In this document: positions 25,725 through 34,826 of the stretch, piece by piece
Layout of the letters: every line of letters starts with the position of its first letter
Numbering within the stretch: the stretch's first letter is position 1
NCBI RefSeq assembly: GCF_051903075.1
Contig: NZ_CP182423.1
Span: 1,302,001-1,366,000 of the forward strand
Direction of reading: 5' to 3'
Length of the DNA stretch: 64,000 nt
Source: Embleya sp051903075
GTDB taxonomy: Bacteria; Actinomycetota; Actinomycetes; Streptomycetales; Streptomycetaceae
The notes under the pieces: generated by a model
What the model saw: only the letters and a program-made list of their open reading frames with translations
Told to the model about the DNA's origin: nothing
Database searches by the model: none
Made by a program: the position numbers and the translations under genes

Positions 25725-27197
25725 ATGGGACGACCCACCCCGCCCGATGCCGCCACACCGGCTTCCGGCCGCTCGGACCGTTCGGTCGCAGCGGGTTCGA
25801 CCGCGCCCCTGCCGACCGCCGAAGACCTGCGGGCACGCCTGGCGGAGCTGGTCGAGAAGTCGGGGATCCCGGGGGCGAGCCTCGCGGTCCGGGTCGGCGA
25901 TCGCACCGTCGCCACCGCGGTGGGCGTGCTCGACGTCGAGACGGAGTATCCGGCGACCACCGACTCGGTCTTCCAGATCGGCTCGATCACGAAGGTGTGG
26001 ACCGCGACCCTGGTGATGCAACTGGTCGACGAGGGACTGATCGACCTCGACGTCCCGGTCCGTACCTACATCCCCGACCTGCGACTCGTCGACGAGGACG
26101 CCGCCGCACGGGTGACGACCCGTCACCTTCTGTGCCACACCGCGGGTTTCGAGGGCGAACTGTTCGACGACCACGGCAACGGCGACGACTCGCTCGTGCG
26201 CCTGGTGGCCAGTCTGGCCACGGTCGGCGAGCAACTGTTCCCGCCCGGCGAGACGTTCTCGTACTCCAACGCCGGATTCGACCTGCTCGGCCGCCTCGTC
26301 GAGGTGCGCACCGGAGTGACCTGGGAGCGGGCGCTGCGCGATCGCATCGTCGCCCCGCTCGGTCTGACGCATGTGGCCAACAACGCGACCGAGTCGATCC
26401 TGATGCGCAGCGCGATCGGACACATCGGCCGTCCCGACGGCACCAACGCCAAGGCGCCGGTGCACCACACCGACCGCAACGGCGCGCCCTCCGGCTCGGC
26501 GCTCGCCATGACCGCGACGGACCTGCTCGAATTCGCCGCCGCGCACATCCGGCTCGGGCAACTCCCCGACGGAGAGCGCCTGTTGTCCGAGGAGTCGGCG
26601 CGGGCGATGCGCGAGCCGCAGATCGAGATCGGCGGCGACGGCGCGTTCGGCGCGCGGCTGTGGGGCCTCGGCTGGATCCTGTACGACTGGTCCGGCGGAG
26701 AGGTCATCGGCCACGACGGCGGCACGATCGGCCAGGGCGCGATGTTGCGCGTGGTGCCGGAACGCGACGTGTCGATCGCGCTGTTGACCAACGGCGGTGC
26801 CCTGTACGGCGTGTACGACCTGATCTGCGAACTCCTCGAAACCCTCGCCGACGTGCGCCCGCCGGCCCCGCCGCTCCCGCCCGCCGAGCCGCCGGCCGTC
26901 GACACGACCTACCTGGTCGGCAGTTACGCCTCGCCCGCGCAGCGGTTCGACGTCGCCGAAACCGAGGACGGGCTCGTCGTGACCGCGCGAATGCTCGGCA
27001 AGCTGGGCGCGCTGCTGGGCGACGACACGATCGCCATGCGGGTGGTGCCGACGAGCGAGCGCATGCTGATCAGCACCGAGGGGATGGGCGGACGGCACCG
27101 GCAGTTCCTCTTCCTCGGCGAGGGCGAGCGGGCCGAATTCCTGCACGTGGGCCGGGCGATGCGCCGCATCCCGGACGCCGGCGCCGGGGCCGAGTAG
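25725..27197 (+). CDS. Serine hydrolase, class-C beta-lactamase fold
   Basis: Hydrolase of 490 residues. The catalytic motifs are SITK (SxxK), YSNAG (YxN) and HDGG (HxG) in the order of family S12. A C-terminal extension of about 110 residues (from TTYLVGSYASPAQRF) forms a separate beta-rich domain, as in D-aminopeptidase DmpB-like and EstB-like proteins. No signal peptide is evident, so it is probably cytoplasmic, unlike the exported member at 19.4-20.7 kb. GGAGGAGGT lies 13 bases upstream of the ATG. Being divergent from an M55 D-aminopeptidase gene suggests a D-amino-acid peptide or amide substrate; esterase activity is equally possible. Confidence 0.9.
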   Translation: MGRPTPPDAATPASGRSDRSVAAGSTAPLPTAEDLRARLAELVEKSGIPGASLAVRVGDRTVATAVGVLDVETEYPATTDSVFQIGSITKVWTATLVMQLVDEGLIDLDVPVRTYIPDLRLVDEDAAARVTTRHLLCHTAGFEGELFDDHGNGDDSLVRLVASLATVGEQLFPPGETFSYSNAGFDLLGRLVEVRTGVTWERALRDRIVAPLGLTHVANNATESILMRSAIGHIGRPDGTNAKAPVHHTDRNGAPSGSALAMTATDLLEFAAAHIRLGQLPDGERLLSEESARAMREPQIEIGGDGAFGARLWGLGWILYDWSGGEVIGHDGGTIGQGAMLRVVPERDVSIALLTNGGALYGVYDLICELLETLADVRPPAPPLPPAEPPAVDTTYLVGSYASPAQRFDVAETEDGLVVTARMLGKLGALLGDDTIAMRVVPTSERMLISTEGMGGRHRQFLFLGEGERAEFLHVGRAMRRIPDAGAGAE

Positions 27198-27208
27198 CCG
27201 CACCCCGG

Positions 27209-28143
27209 CTAAAGGTCGGCGAGGACCTTCCGGGCCTCGTCGACCGCCTCGCGGCCGGCCGGCAGCAGTGGCAGGCGCACGTTCGGGTCGGGATTCGGCC
27301 CTGTGCGTGCAGCACGCCCTTGATCACGGTGGGGTTCGGTTCGCGGAAGAGCGCGGCCGCCAGTCGGGCCAGGGCGTGCCCGAGCGGCCGGGCCCGGTCG
27401 AGGTCGCCGCGCTGCCAGGCGGCGGTCAGTTCGACGAAGCGGTCCGTGGCCACGTGTGCCGAGGCGAGTACGCCACCGGACGCGCCGAGCGCGAGCAGGG
27501 GCGACAGGAACGGGTCGTCGCCGACCAGGACCGCGAAGTCGGCCGGGAGGTCGCCGAGCAGGTCCACCGTCTCGCCGTCGATGCCGCCCTGCGCGAGCTT
27601 GACCCCGACCACGCCGGGAAGCCGGCCCAGCGCGCGCAGCGTGGCCGCGTCGAGGGGTCGGCCGGTGCGGTACGGGACGTGATACACGATCAGCGGCAGC
27701 GGAGCGGCCTCCGCCAGGTGGGTGAAGTGCGCCAGTACGCCGGCCTGCGAGGGGCGGCTGAAGTACGGCACCGGCACCAGCGCGGCGGCGGCCTCCGGCC
27801 GGTGCGCGAGGTCGGCCAGCGCGCGGTCACTGGCCCGGGTGTCGTTGCCGCCGGCGCCGACCACCAGGACCGCGTCGCGCTCCGCGCAGACGCGGGCGCA
27901 GACGTCGATCACGGTGGTGCGCTCGTCGGGGTCGAGCGTGGCGGCCTCCGCGGTCGTGCCCAGGGCGACGAGGCCGGTCGCGCCCGCGGCCAGGACGGAG
28001 CGGGCCAGGTCCGCGAGCGCGTCCACCGCGATGCGGCCGTCGGCGGCGAAGGGGGTGACGAGCGGGACGAGGATTCCGGTCAGGGGTGTATGCCGTTGCC
28101 GAGCCTGCGGAGTCTGCCGATTCTGCCGTGGTTGCCGAGTCAT
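27209..28143 (-). pseudogene. DapA/N-acetylneuraminate-lyase family gene with a 3' frameshift
   Basis: Class-I aldolase of the dihydrodipicolinate synthase family. Visible marks are ILVPLVTPF, GTTAEAATL (normally GTTGE), the Tyr of VYHVPYRTG and the Schiff-base Lys in VVGVKLAQG. The frame is intact to about residue 285 (HAQGRIPT), then leaves the family sequence. One additional G near 27285-27290 on the plus strand would restore NVRLPLLPAGREAVDEAR and a stop at 27209-27211. As written, the frame runs to 27070 across the end of the convergent hydrolase gene. Either a real C-terminal frameshift or a sequencing error in a C run. A LysR gene is divergent. Start ATG 28143; a GTG at 28164 is also possible. 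Confidence 0.8.
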
Positions 28144-28181
28144 GAGTACGAGGGTGGCCCGCACCGATCATGCAGGTCCAG

Positions 28182-28195
28182 TTCACATTCGTGAA
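28182..28195. promoter_or_regulatory. Putative LysR operator between DapA-like and LysR genes
   Basis: TTCAC (28182-28186) and GTGAA (28191-28195) form a perfect dyad with a 4-base spacer, in the T-N11-A arrangement of LysR boxes. It sits midway between the two divergent starts. Two direct copies of AAGCTGAG follow (28194-28208), just before the LysR start. Confidence 0.5.
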
Positions 28196-28215
28196 GCTGA
28201 GCGTAAGCTGAGCCG

Positions 28216-29121
28216 ATGCTCGACGTCCGCCGCCTGCGCCTGCTGCGCGAACTGTCCCTGCGCGGCACGATCGCCGCCGTCGCCGAAGCCCTCGCGTTCA
28301 CCCCTTCGGCGGTCTCCCAGCAGCTCGCCACCCTCGAACGCGAGGCGGGCGTCCCGCTCCTCGAACGCACCGGGCGACGGGTCACCCTCACCCCGGCCGG
28401 GCACACCCTGGTCGGCCACGCCGAGGCCGTGCTGGCCCGCCTGGAGCAGGCCGCGGCGGAGCTGGCGGACACCCGCCGCGGCCCGGCCGGACCCCTGCGG
28501 ATCGGCGCCTTCCCGACCGCGACCCGGGCGATGATCCTCCCGGCCCTGACCTCGCTCGTGGACCGCCATCCGGGCCTGGAGCCGATGGTGATGGAGATCG
28601 ACCCGGCCCGGGTCGCCGACGCGTTGCGCGCGGGCGACCTGGACGTCGCGCTGATCCACGAATACGACTTCGTCCCGACGGTCGCCGAACCGGGCATCGC
28701 CACAAGCCCGTTGTGCACCGAACCGATGTACCTGGCCGGCCAATCCCCACCGCCGGCGGGCACCCCCACCGACTCGGTGCTCGCCGGTTGCCGGAACTCC
28801 CCCTGGATCACCGCCACTCCGGGCACGTTGTGCCACGCGATGACCATCCGCGCCTGCCAGGCCGCCGGCTTCACCCCGCATGTCCGCCACCAGGTCGACG
28901 ACTTCACCACGGTGCTGTCCCTGGTCGCCGCTGCCCAGGGCGTAGCGGTCGTCCCCCACCTGGGCATCCCCACCCACACCCCCGCCGTATCCCTCACCCG
29001 CCTCCCCCTCCACCGCCGCACCAAAATCGCCCACCGAGAGGGCGCCACCCACCACCCGGCCATCCAAGCCACCACGAGGGCCCTACAATCCTCCATCCCC
29101 ACCGAGCTGACCCCGATGTAA
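28216..29121 (+). CDS. LysR-family transcriptional regulator
   Basis: LysR-type regulator of 301 residues. The N-terminal helix-turn-helix reads IAAVAEALAFTPSAVSQQLATL, and the effector domain starts at LRIGAFPTATRAMILPAL. It is divergent from the DapA-family gene with 72 bases between the starts and a LysR-type dyad in the middle, so it probably controls that gene. The last 50 residues are His/Arg-rich and less typical. No ribosome binding site is obvious before the ATG; an alternative start is not apparent. Effector unknown. Confidence 0.9.
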   Translation: MLDVRRLRLLRELSLRGTIAAVAEALAFTPSAVSQQLATLEREAGVPLLERTGRRVTLTPAGHTLVGHAEAVLARLEQAAAELADTRRGPAGPLRIGAFPTATRAMILPALTSLVDRHPGLEPMVMEIDPARVADALRAGDLDVALIHEYDFVPTVAEPGIATSPLCTEPMYLAGQSPPPAGTPTDSVLAGCRNSPWITATPGTLCHAMTIRACQAAGFTPHVRHQVDDFTTVLSLVAAAQGVAVVPHLGIPTHTPAVSLTRLPLHRRTKIAHREGATHHPAIQATTRALQSSIPTELTPM

Positions 29122-29199
29122 TCGCCACCGCCCCGAAAAACCCGTTGGCCGGCGACGGGCGAGCCGGGACAATCCCCCGTGACCGAAGTAAGGGGATGC

Positions 29200-30273
29200 A
29201 TGGCCCGGTTCGTCTGCGCCGAGTGCGGCGCGGTGTTGTCCGCGTCTGTGTCACAGGTGGCGCTTCCCGTCCACGCAGGCCACGATTTCAGCCACCAACT
29301 GCTCCCCCCGCTCATGGAATCCGGGACCTACGCCGTCGACCCCGCACCCTTCGGGCCGCCTTGGCGGCCCTGGGACGAGGTGGGGCCGGAAGAGGCGGCG
29401 GCCCGGGGTCTGTTCGCGCCCACCCAGGCCGTGTGCTTCGGCACCCCCGGAACGGTGGTCATCACACCCGGTGACGCCCGTAACACCGCCCTGATTCCCG
29501 AACGATGCGAGGGCTCCTGCTACGGAGTGGACGGCAGGGCCGGACCGAACCTGGCCTGTACCGGCTGTGGTCGACCGGTGGCCACCCGGATCGACGACTG
29601 CGGAGCCTGGCAGGAGGTGCGCTTCGCCCCGCAGGCCGTACGCCTCCTCGCCGACGACGAGGGCGAACCCCCGCCGCTCGACTGGGCCATGTTCGCCAAC
29701 GAGCACCCGGCCACCGAGCCGATCGAGGCGCAGGGGTGGTGGAATCCCCGCTGGGAGGCGGCGGTGGGGGTGGCCCTGGCCCACGTGGTAGCGGCCTCGG
29801 CGGGCCGCCCCGTCACGGTGCCCGGCGGCCTGCTCACCGAGACCTTCGGCCGTTGGCTCGACGTCCTCCTGCCGCCGGGCCCGCCGGCGAAACGCCTGGT
29901 CCTGGCCGGCCCGGGCCTGCCCGACCCCACCGACGCCGACATCCTCCTGGTCCCGCGCCACCCGCGGACCGGCGAGGCATGGCCGCCGCTCGCCCCCGTC
30001 GCGGGAGTGCCCCTGGCCGCCGGGGTGTGGATGTACCTGGCCTTGCACCGGGACCGCCGCCGGCGGTGCGACCGCCTGCCGATTCCGGCGACCGGCGGCC
30101 TGCCCGAGGGCGTGCTCCACGACGACCCGCCGCCGCGCAACCCGGCGAGCCGATTCCGGCCCGCCGGCCCCCTGTTCCTCCGCACCCTCGCCGGCCTGCC
30201 CGCCGTGCGCCTCCCGTGGCTGCGCGAGATCTACGACCGCGTCAAAGCCGCCCCGTACACCTTCCCGTACTGA
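29200..30273 (+). CDS. Uncharacterised protein with N-terminal zinc-ribbon-like cysteines
   Basis: Protein of 357 residues, of a type common in Streptomyces but without known function as far as I can tell. The N terminus MARFVCAECGAVL has a CxxC pair. A second Cys cluster lies near residues 100-125 (RCEGSCYG, then ACTGCGRPVA), so one or two metal-binding knuckles are likely. The rest is a soluble alpha/beta-like region with Pro-rich turns. No signal peptide or membrane segment is seen. ATG 29200 was chosen because AGGGG lies four bases upstream; GTG 29179 is an alternative. It converges on a LysR gene. Confidence 0.72.
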   Translation: MARFVCAECGAVLSASVSQVALPVHAGHDFSHQLLPPLMESGTYAVDPAPFGPPWRPWDEVGPEEAAARGLFAPTQAVCFGTPGTVVITPGDARNTALIPERCEGSCYGVDGRAGPNLACTGCGRPVATRIDDCGAWQEVRFAPQAVRLLADDEGEPPPLDWAMFANEHPATEPIEAQGWWNPRWEAAVGVALAHVVAASAGRPVTVPGGLLTETFGRWLDVLLPPGPPAKRLVLAGPGLPDPTDADILLVPRHPRTGEAWPPLAPVAGVPLAAGVWMYLALHRDRRRRCDRLPIPATGGLPEGVLHDDPPPRNPASRFRPAGPLFLRTLAGLPAVRLPWLREIYDRVKAAPYTFPY

Positions 30274-30286
30274 CCCGACGCCCCGG

Positions 30287-31183
30287 TCACTCCCGGAAGC
30301 CTGCGCGTTGGCGTAGCAGGGTTGTCATCAGGGCCAACGGGGGCCAGTTCAGGCGGCCTTGGCGGGCCACCGCTCGGGCGCGCATCTCGACGGGCGGGGC
30401 GGTGAGGGGGAGCAGCCGTACGCCGGGGGCCACGGTCGTGTCCAGGGGCAGCAGGCCCACGCCGAGGCCGGCCGCGATCATGCCCTGGACCAGGTCGAGG
30501 CTGTCGGCCTGGTGCGTCACCCGAGGGGTGAAGCCCACCATCGAGGCGAGCGTACGGATCACCGTCTCGTCGGCGGTGTTGCGGGAGTTGACGATCCAGT
30601 CGTGGGTGTCGAAGCGGCCGAAGACGTCGAGCGTCGTGCCCTCGCGCGCGTCGGCGTCCGCCGGGACGCCCAGCGCCCAGCGCGCGGTCCACAGCGGCAT
30701 GGCCCGCACCGTCGGATCCTCGGCCGCCGGCGCCAGGTTGTAGTCGTAGGCCAGTGCCAGGTCGGTGGCGTCCTCGGCCAGCAATGCCAGCGCCTCGGCC
30801 GGTTCGTGCTCGCGGATCAGCACATGCACGCGCGGATGGCTCACCGCCAACTCCGCGACCACCGGCAGCAGGTGGGCCCGGATCGCGGTGGCGTACCCGG
30901 CGATCCGCAGTGTGCCGTTGGGCTCCGCGCCGGGCGACAGGTCGTGGTGCGCCGCCTCGACTGCGGCGAGGATGGTCACCGCGTGCTCGGCCAGTCGGCG
31001 CCCGGCCGGGGTGAGCCGGACCCGGCGCCCCTGCGGCTCGATCAGCGCGGCGCCCATGTCCCGGGACAACGCCGCGATCTGCTGCGAGACGGTCGAGGTG
31101 GTCGTGTTCAACACGTCCGCGACCGCGCGCATCGACCCGAGTCGGGCCAGTTCCACCAGCACCTGCAGGCGTCGGGTCTCCAT
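30287..31183 (-). CDS. LysR-family transcriptional regulator
   Basis: LysR-type regulator of 298 residues. Helix-turn-helix: MRAVADVLNTTTSTVSQQIAAL near residues 18-39; effector-binding region from LRIAGYATAIRAHLLPVV. It is divergent from an EamA-type exporter gene with 106 bases between the starts. That pairing is classical for amino-acid exporters controlled by LysR proteins such as LysG/LysE and ArgP/ArgO, although the exporter here is of another family. ATG 31183 has CGGAG eight bases upstream. The effector is unknown; an amino acid or a small metabolite is a reasonable guess. Confidence 0.92.
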   Translation of the reverse strand: METRRLQVLVELARLGSMRAVADVLNTTTSTVSQQIAALSRDMGAALIEPQGRRVRLTPAGRRLAEHAVTILAAVEAAHHDLSPGAEPNGTLRIAGYATAIRAHLLPVVAELAVSHPRVHVLIREHEPAEALALLAEDATDLALAYDYNLAPAAEDPTVRAMPLWTARWALGVPADADAREGTTLDVFGRFDTHDWIVNSRNTADETVIRTLASMVGFTPRVTHQADSLDLVQGMIAAGLGVGLLPLDTTVAPGVRLLPLTAPPVEMRARAVARQGRLNWPPLALMTTLLRQRAGFRE

Positions 31184-31289
31184 GCGTCGTTCTCCGAGGT
31201 TCCACGCTGCGGATCGTCCATGATTCCTGAACGATATCTTTCGGATCGGCACGTGGACACGAACGATACGCGGGGCCTCTACTTGGCGC

Positions 31290-32261
31290 ATGAGCATTCC
31301 GGATCCCCGCACCCGCCCCGAGATCGGGCGTCCCAACGGCGGTCGGGCGAGGCTGCCCGACGCCGCGACCGGGGCGTTGATGGCCGTCGCCGCGATGTCC
31401 ACCGTGCAGCTCGGACTGGCCCTTTCCGTGCCGCTGATCGACGACCTCGGCGCCCTCGGTACGGTCGCCCTGCGACTCGCGTGGGCCGGGGTGCTCCTGC
31501 TGGTTCTGGTCCGACCGCGGCCGCGCGACTTCGGCGGTCGGGACCTGTGGGCGTGCACCATGCTCGGCGTGGTGAGCGGGTGCCTGATGGTGTTCTTCAT
31601 GCTCGCCGTCGCGCGCCTGCCGCTGGGCACCGCGAGCGCGCTGGAGTTCCTCGGCCCCCTGGCCGTGTCCCTGTACGGCTCGGGCGCCGGGCGGCGGCGC
31701 TGGACCGCCCTGGCCGGAGTCGGCGTGGTACTGCTCACCGAGCCCTGGCACGCCGGCATCGATCCGCTCGGCCTGGCCTTCGCGCTGGCCGCCGCGGCCT
31801 GCTGGGCGGCGTACATACTGCTGACCCAACACGTCGGCGACCGGGTCACCGGCCTGAGCGGACTGGCCGTCTCGATGCCCGTGGCCGCACTCGTCGCCCT
31901 CATCGCCGCCGCACCGACCGGCCTGGGTCGGGTGACCTGGCACTTGGCGCTGATCATGCTGGGGCTGGCCGCGCTCAGCGCCGTATTGCCGTTCAGCCTC
32001 GAATTCCTCGCACTGCGCCGGCTGACCACCTCCGCGTTCGGCACGCTGATGAGCCTGGAACCGGCGATCGCGCTCCTGATGGGCCTGGTGGTCCTCGACC
32101 AGATACCCGGTGCGGTCCCGGCCGCCGGCGTCGTCTTCGTGGTCCTCGCCGGCATCGGCGCCACCCGCACCGGCGCCCGAACCACCGTGCCGGAACCCGC
32201 CCACCCGGCCGACCCGCTTCCCGACTCGCATCCCGACCCGCAGGTCCGCGTGGCCCGATAG
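31290..32261 (+). CDS. EamA-family (DMT) exporter, RhtA-like
   Basis: Drug/metabolite-transporter superfamily permease of 323 residues with about ten hydrophobic helices in two EamA repeats; the second repeat carries FGTLMSLEPAIALLMGLVVL, a typical EamA motif. It resembles RhtA-type threonine/homoserine exporters in the placement of this motif and the GTASALEFLGPLAV segment in the first repeat. The C-terminal 35 residues are Pro-rich and probably cytoplasmic. It is divergent from a LysR regulator, which likely controls it. ATG 31290 fits the family start although no strong ribosome binding site is seen. The substrate is not known. Confidence 0.87.
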   Translation: MSIPDPRTRPEIGRPNGGRARLPDAATGALMAVAAMSTVQLGLALSVPLIDDLGALGTVALRLAWAGVLLLVLVRPRPRDFGGRDLWACTMLGVVSGCLMVFFMLAVARLPLGTASALEFLGPLAVSLYGSGAGRRRWTALAGVGVVLLTEPWHAGIDPLGLAFALAAAACWAAYILLTQHVGDRVTGLSGLAVSMPVAALVALIAAAPTGLGRVTWHLALIMLGLAALSAVLPFSLEFLALRRLTTSAFGTLMSLEPAIALLMGLVVLDQIPGAVPAAGVVFVVLAGIGATRTGARTTVPEPAHPADPLPDSHPDPQVRVAR

Positions 32262-32271
32262 CGGCGGCCCG

Positions 32272-33021
32272 CTACCCCTCGCGCGCGGCGCGCGTCGCGG
32301 CCAGTCCGTCCAGGAGGTGTCCCAGGAGTCGATCGAACGTCGCGTCCGGATCGGCGGACCGGGCCGGTTCCGCCAGGATCCGGGCCAGGCGCGGATGGTC
32401 CGGGCTCGCGGCGACCGCGCGCAGGTAGCGGCCCTGGGCCTCGGCCAGTTCGCCGGTCGTCCGCCCGGCGCGCACCGCGGCACGATCCCGGGCGACCTCG
32501 TAACCGACATGGCTCGCCACGAATCCCGTCACCAGGCTGAACACTTCGAGCGCGCCCTGCCCGTCGAACCCGGCCGGTTCGAGCACGGCGAGCGCGTGTT
32601 CCGTGAAGGCGAGCGTGTTGGGGCCGAGCGTCTGCTGCTCCTGCAGGGCCGCCGGCAACCATGGATGACGAAGCATCAGATCGCGTTGGGCATGCGCCAT
32701 GGCGCGCAGATCCGCGGTCCAGGCCCCCGTCGGCGCGGGCGGGGTGGGCTGGTCGCCGGCCACCCGGTCGATCATCAGCTCCAGCAGGGTCTCCTTGTTC
32801 GGAACGTAGGAGTACAGCGACATCACCCCGACGCCGACGCGCGCCGCGACGCCGCGCATGGTCACCGCGGCGAGCCCGTCGGCGTCGGCGATCGCCACGG
32901 CCGCGGCGGTGACCTCGGCGCGGGTATGCGCCGGCGGGCGGCCCCGACGCGGTTGCGCTCGCTCCAGCCACAACGCCTCGGGGTCCACGCCGCCGCTGCG
33001 ATCGGCCTCCGGAACGGCCAC
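32272..33021 (-). CDS. TetR-family repressor
   Basis: TetR/AcrR-type regulator of 249 residues. The helix-turn-helix lies at about residues 45-75 (LAAVTMRGVAARVGVGVMSLYSYVPNKETL). The longer C-terminal domain resembles the TetR class C-terminal family. GTG 33021 was chosen because GAAAGGAG lies seven bases upstream. It is divergent from a CocE-type hydrolase gene, and a palindromic site lies between them. It therefore probably represses the hydrolase and itself. Its 3' end is 10 bases from the convergent EamA gene end. The ligand is unknown. Confidence 0.92.
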   Translation of the reverse strand: MAVPEADRSGGVDPEALWLERAQPRRGRPPAHTRAEVTAAAVAIADADGLAAVTMRGVAARVGVGVMSLYSYVPNKETLLELMIDRVAGDQPTPPAPTGAWTADLRAMAHAQRDLMLRHPWLPAALQEQQTLGPNTLAFTEHALAVLEPAGFDGQGALEVFSLVTGFVASHVGYEVARDRAAVRAGRTTGELAEAQGRYLRAVAASPDHPRLARILAEPARSADPDATFDRLLGHLLDGLAATRAAREG

Positions 33022-33077
33022 GACGGCTCCTTTCGCAGGTGGGTGCCAAGGGCCCCCATCCAAGCATGGGTTATTCT

Positions 33078-33090
33078 CGTACTTAGTACG
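33078..33090. promoter_or_regulatory. Palindromic TetR-type operator
   Basis: CGTAC-TTA-GTACG is a perfect 5-3-5 palindrome, extended by TC and GA at the flanks. It lies between the divergent TetR and hydrolase starts, in a locally A/T-richer stretch where the promoters should be. This is the expected position for an operator of the TetR protein. Confidence 0.65.
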
Positions 33091-33135
33091 GGAAATAGCG
33101 ACCACGGCCCGGCCCGTGCGGAAGGCGAGAGCACC

Positions 33136-34824
33136 ATGACGAGCACCACAGCCCACCCGACACCCTCCAACCGCCCGCCGCGAAAGCCCCCACGCCTGGT
33201 GCGGGCGATGCGGCGCACGATGCGCGGCATGCCCGCCGCCCCGCACCGGGTCCGGTACGAGGGCGGCCTGCGCATCCCCGCCGCCGACGGCGGTGCGCTG
33301 GTGGCCGACCACTACTTCCCGTCCATTCCCGGCGACTTCCCCACCCTGCTGCTGCGCTCGCCGTACGGACGCGGGTTCCCGTGGGCACCGATGTACGGTC
33401 TCGCCTTCGCCGAGCACGGATTCCACGTGGTCCTGCAGAGCTGCCGAGGCACCGGCGGATCCGACGGCACCTTCGCGCTGTGGACCAACGAGGCCGCCGA
33501 CGGGTCGGCGACCGTCGCCTGGCTGCGTGAACAGCCGTGGTTCACGGGCGTGTTGGGCACGATCGGGCCGAGCCACCTCGGCTACACACAGTGGGCGACG
33601 GCGCTGAATCCGCCGCCGGAGCTGCGCGCGATGGTGATCCACGCCGGTCTGCACGACCCGCACGCTTACTTCCACGCCGGCGGCGTCTTCCACCTGGAGA
33701 ACGCGCTCGCGAGCACCGCGGGCTTCGTGCACCAGCACCGGGGCAACCGGCACTTCGCCAAGGCCGCCCTCCGGCTGCACCGCACCCTGCGCCGGGTCGC
33801 GCGCACGCTCCCCCTCCCGGACGCCTGCGCCCTCGGGCTCGGCGAGCGGGTGCCGTTCCTGGAGGACGCACTCGCCCACCCCGACCCCGCCGACCCGCAC
33901 TGGACCGGCGCGGACGCGGGCCGCGCGGCCGAGACGTTGTCCGTACCGACGCTGCTGGTCGCCGGCCGGCACGACGTCATGTTCGAGCAGAACCTGGAGC
34001 AGCACCGCCGACTGCGGCGGGCCGGGTGCGAGACGGGGCTGCTCGTCGGGCCGTGGACGCACGCCTCGATGCTGCAACAGGGGTGGCCGTCGGTCTTCGC
34101 GGACAGCCTGGCCTGGCTGCGCGCGCACCTGTACGGCGATCGGTCGGCACTGCGCGAGGCACCGGTGCGGATACACGTCGGCGGCGCCGACGAGTGGCGC
34201 GATCTGCCGGACTGGCCGCCGGCCGAGGCGGTGGCGCAGCGCCGGTACATCGCCGCCGACGGCACGCTGAGCTGCGAGCCCGACGCGGCCACGGCGCCCG
34301 CGGTGCTGCGCTACGACCCCGCCGACCCGACCCCCTCCGTCGGCGGCGCGACCCTCTCGCCCGCGGCCGGACCCCGGGACAACACCGCGTTGGAGGCCCG
34401 CGACGATGTGCTGACGTTCACTACACCGCCACTGACCGAACCACTGGAGGTCTGCGGTCCGGTGTCGGCGGACCTGTACGCGGCCACCGGCACCGACCAC
34501 ATCGACGTCTTCGCCCGCCTGTGCGACGTGGACGAACGCGGCCGGTCCACGAACGTGTGCGACGGCATCCTCCGGCTGACCCCGAACGGCTCCACCCCGG
34601 CGCGGATCACCGTCGCGATGAGCCCCACCGCGTACCGCTTCGGGCCCGGCCATCGCATCCGCCTCCAGCTGAGCGGCGGCGCCCACCCGCGCTTCGCCCG
34701 CAACACCGGATCGGGGGAACCCGCTCACACCGCACGGGAGATCGTGCCCACGAGCGTGGAATTCCACCCGGGATCGGCCCTCGTCCTGCCCGTCGTGCCG
34801 ACCCGAAACCAAGCCGACGGATAG
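33136..34824 (+). CDS. CocE/NonD-family hydrolase (X-Pro dipeptidyl-peptidase-like)
   Basis: Alpha/beta hydrolase of the CocE/NonD family, 562 residues, full length. The nucleophile elbow is GPSHLG with Ser near residue 146, the acid is in AGRHDVMFE (Asp near 280) and the His in GPWTHAS (near 309). The C-terminal jelly-roll domain from about residue 370 includes LEVCGPVSADLYAATGTDH and the closing AHPRFARNTGSG. Members hydrolyse cocaine esters, glutaryl-7-ACA or X-Pro peptides; the substrate here is open. ATG 33136 is preceded by GGAAGGCGAG. The divergent TetR gene and operator suggest induction by a ligand. Confidence 0.93.
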   Translation: MTSTTAHPTPSNRPPRKPPRLVRAMRRTMRGMPAAPHRVRYEGGLRIPAADGGALVADHYFPSIPGDFPTLLLRSPYGRGFPWAPMYGLAFAEHGFHVVLQSCRGTGGSDGTFALWTNEAADGSATVAWLREQPWFTGVLGTIGPSHLGYTQWATALNPPPELRAMVIHAGLHDPHAYFHAGGVFHLENALASTAGFVHQHRGNRHFAKAALRLHRTLRRVARTLPLPDACALGLGERVPFLEDALAHPDPADPHWTGADAGRAAETLSVPTLLVAGRHDVMFEQNLEQHRRLRRAGCETGLLVGPWTHASMLQQGWPSVFADSLAWLRAHLYGDRSALREAPVRIHVGGADEWRDLPDWPPAEAVAQRRYIAADGTLSCEPDAATAPAVLRYDPADPTPSVGGATLSPAAGPRDNTALEARDDVLTFTTPPLTEPLEVCGPVSADLYAATGTDHIDVFARLCDVDERGRSTNVCDGILRLTPNGSTPARITVAMSPTAYRFGPGHRIRLQLSGGAHPRFARNTGSGEPAHTAREIVPTSVEFHPGSALVLPVVPTRNQADG

Positions 34825-34826
34825 AT

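Noticed and set aside
27070..27208. C-terminal extension of the DapA-family protein
   Set aside because: The Arg/Pro-rich tail is out-of-frame sequence over the end of the convergent hydrolase gene, explained by the frameshift.
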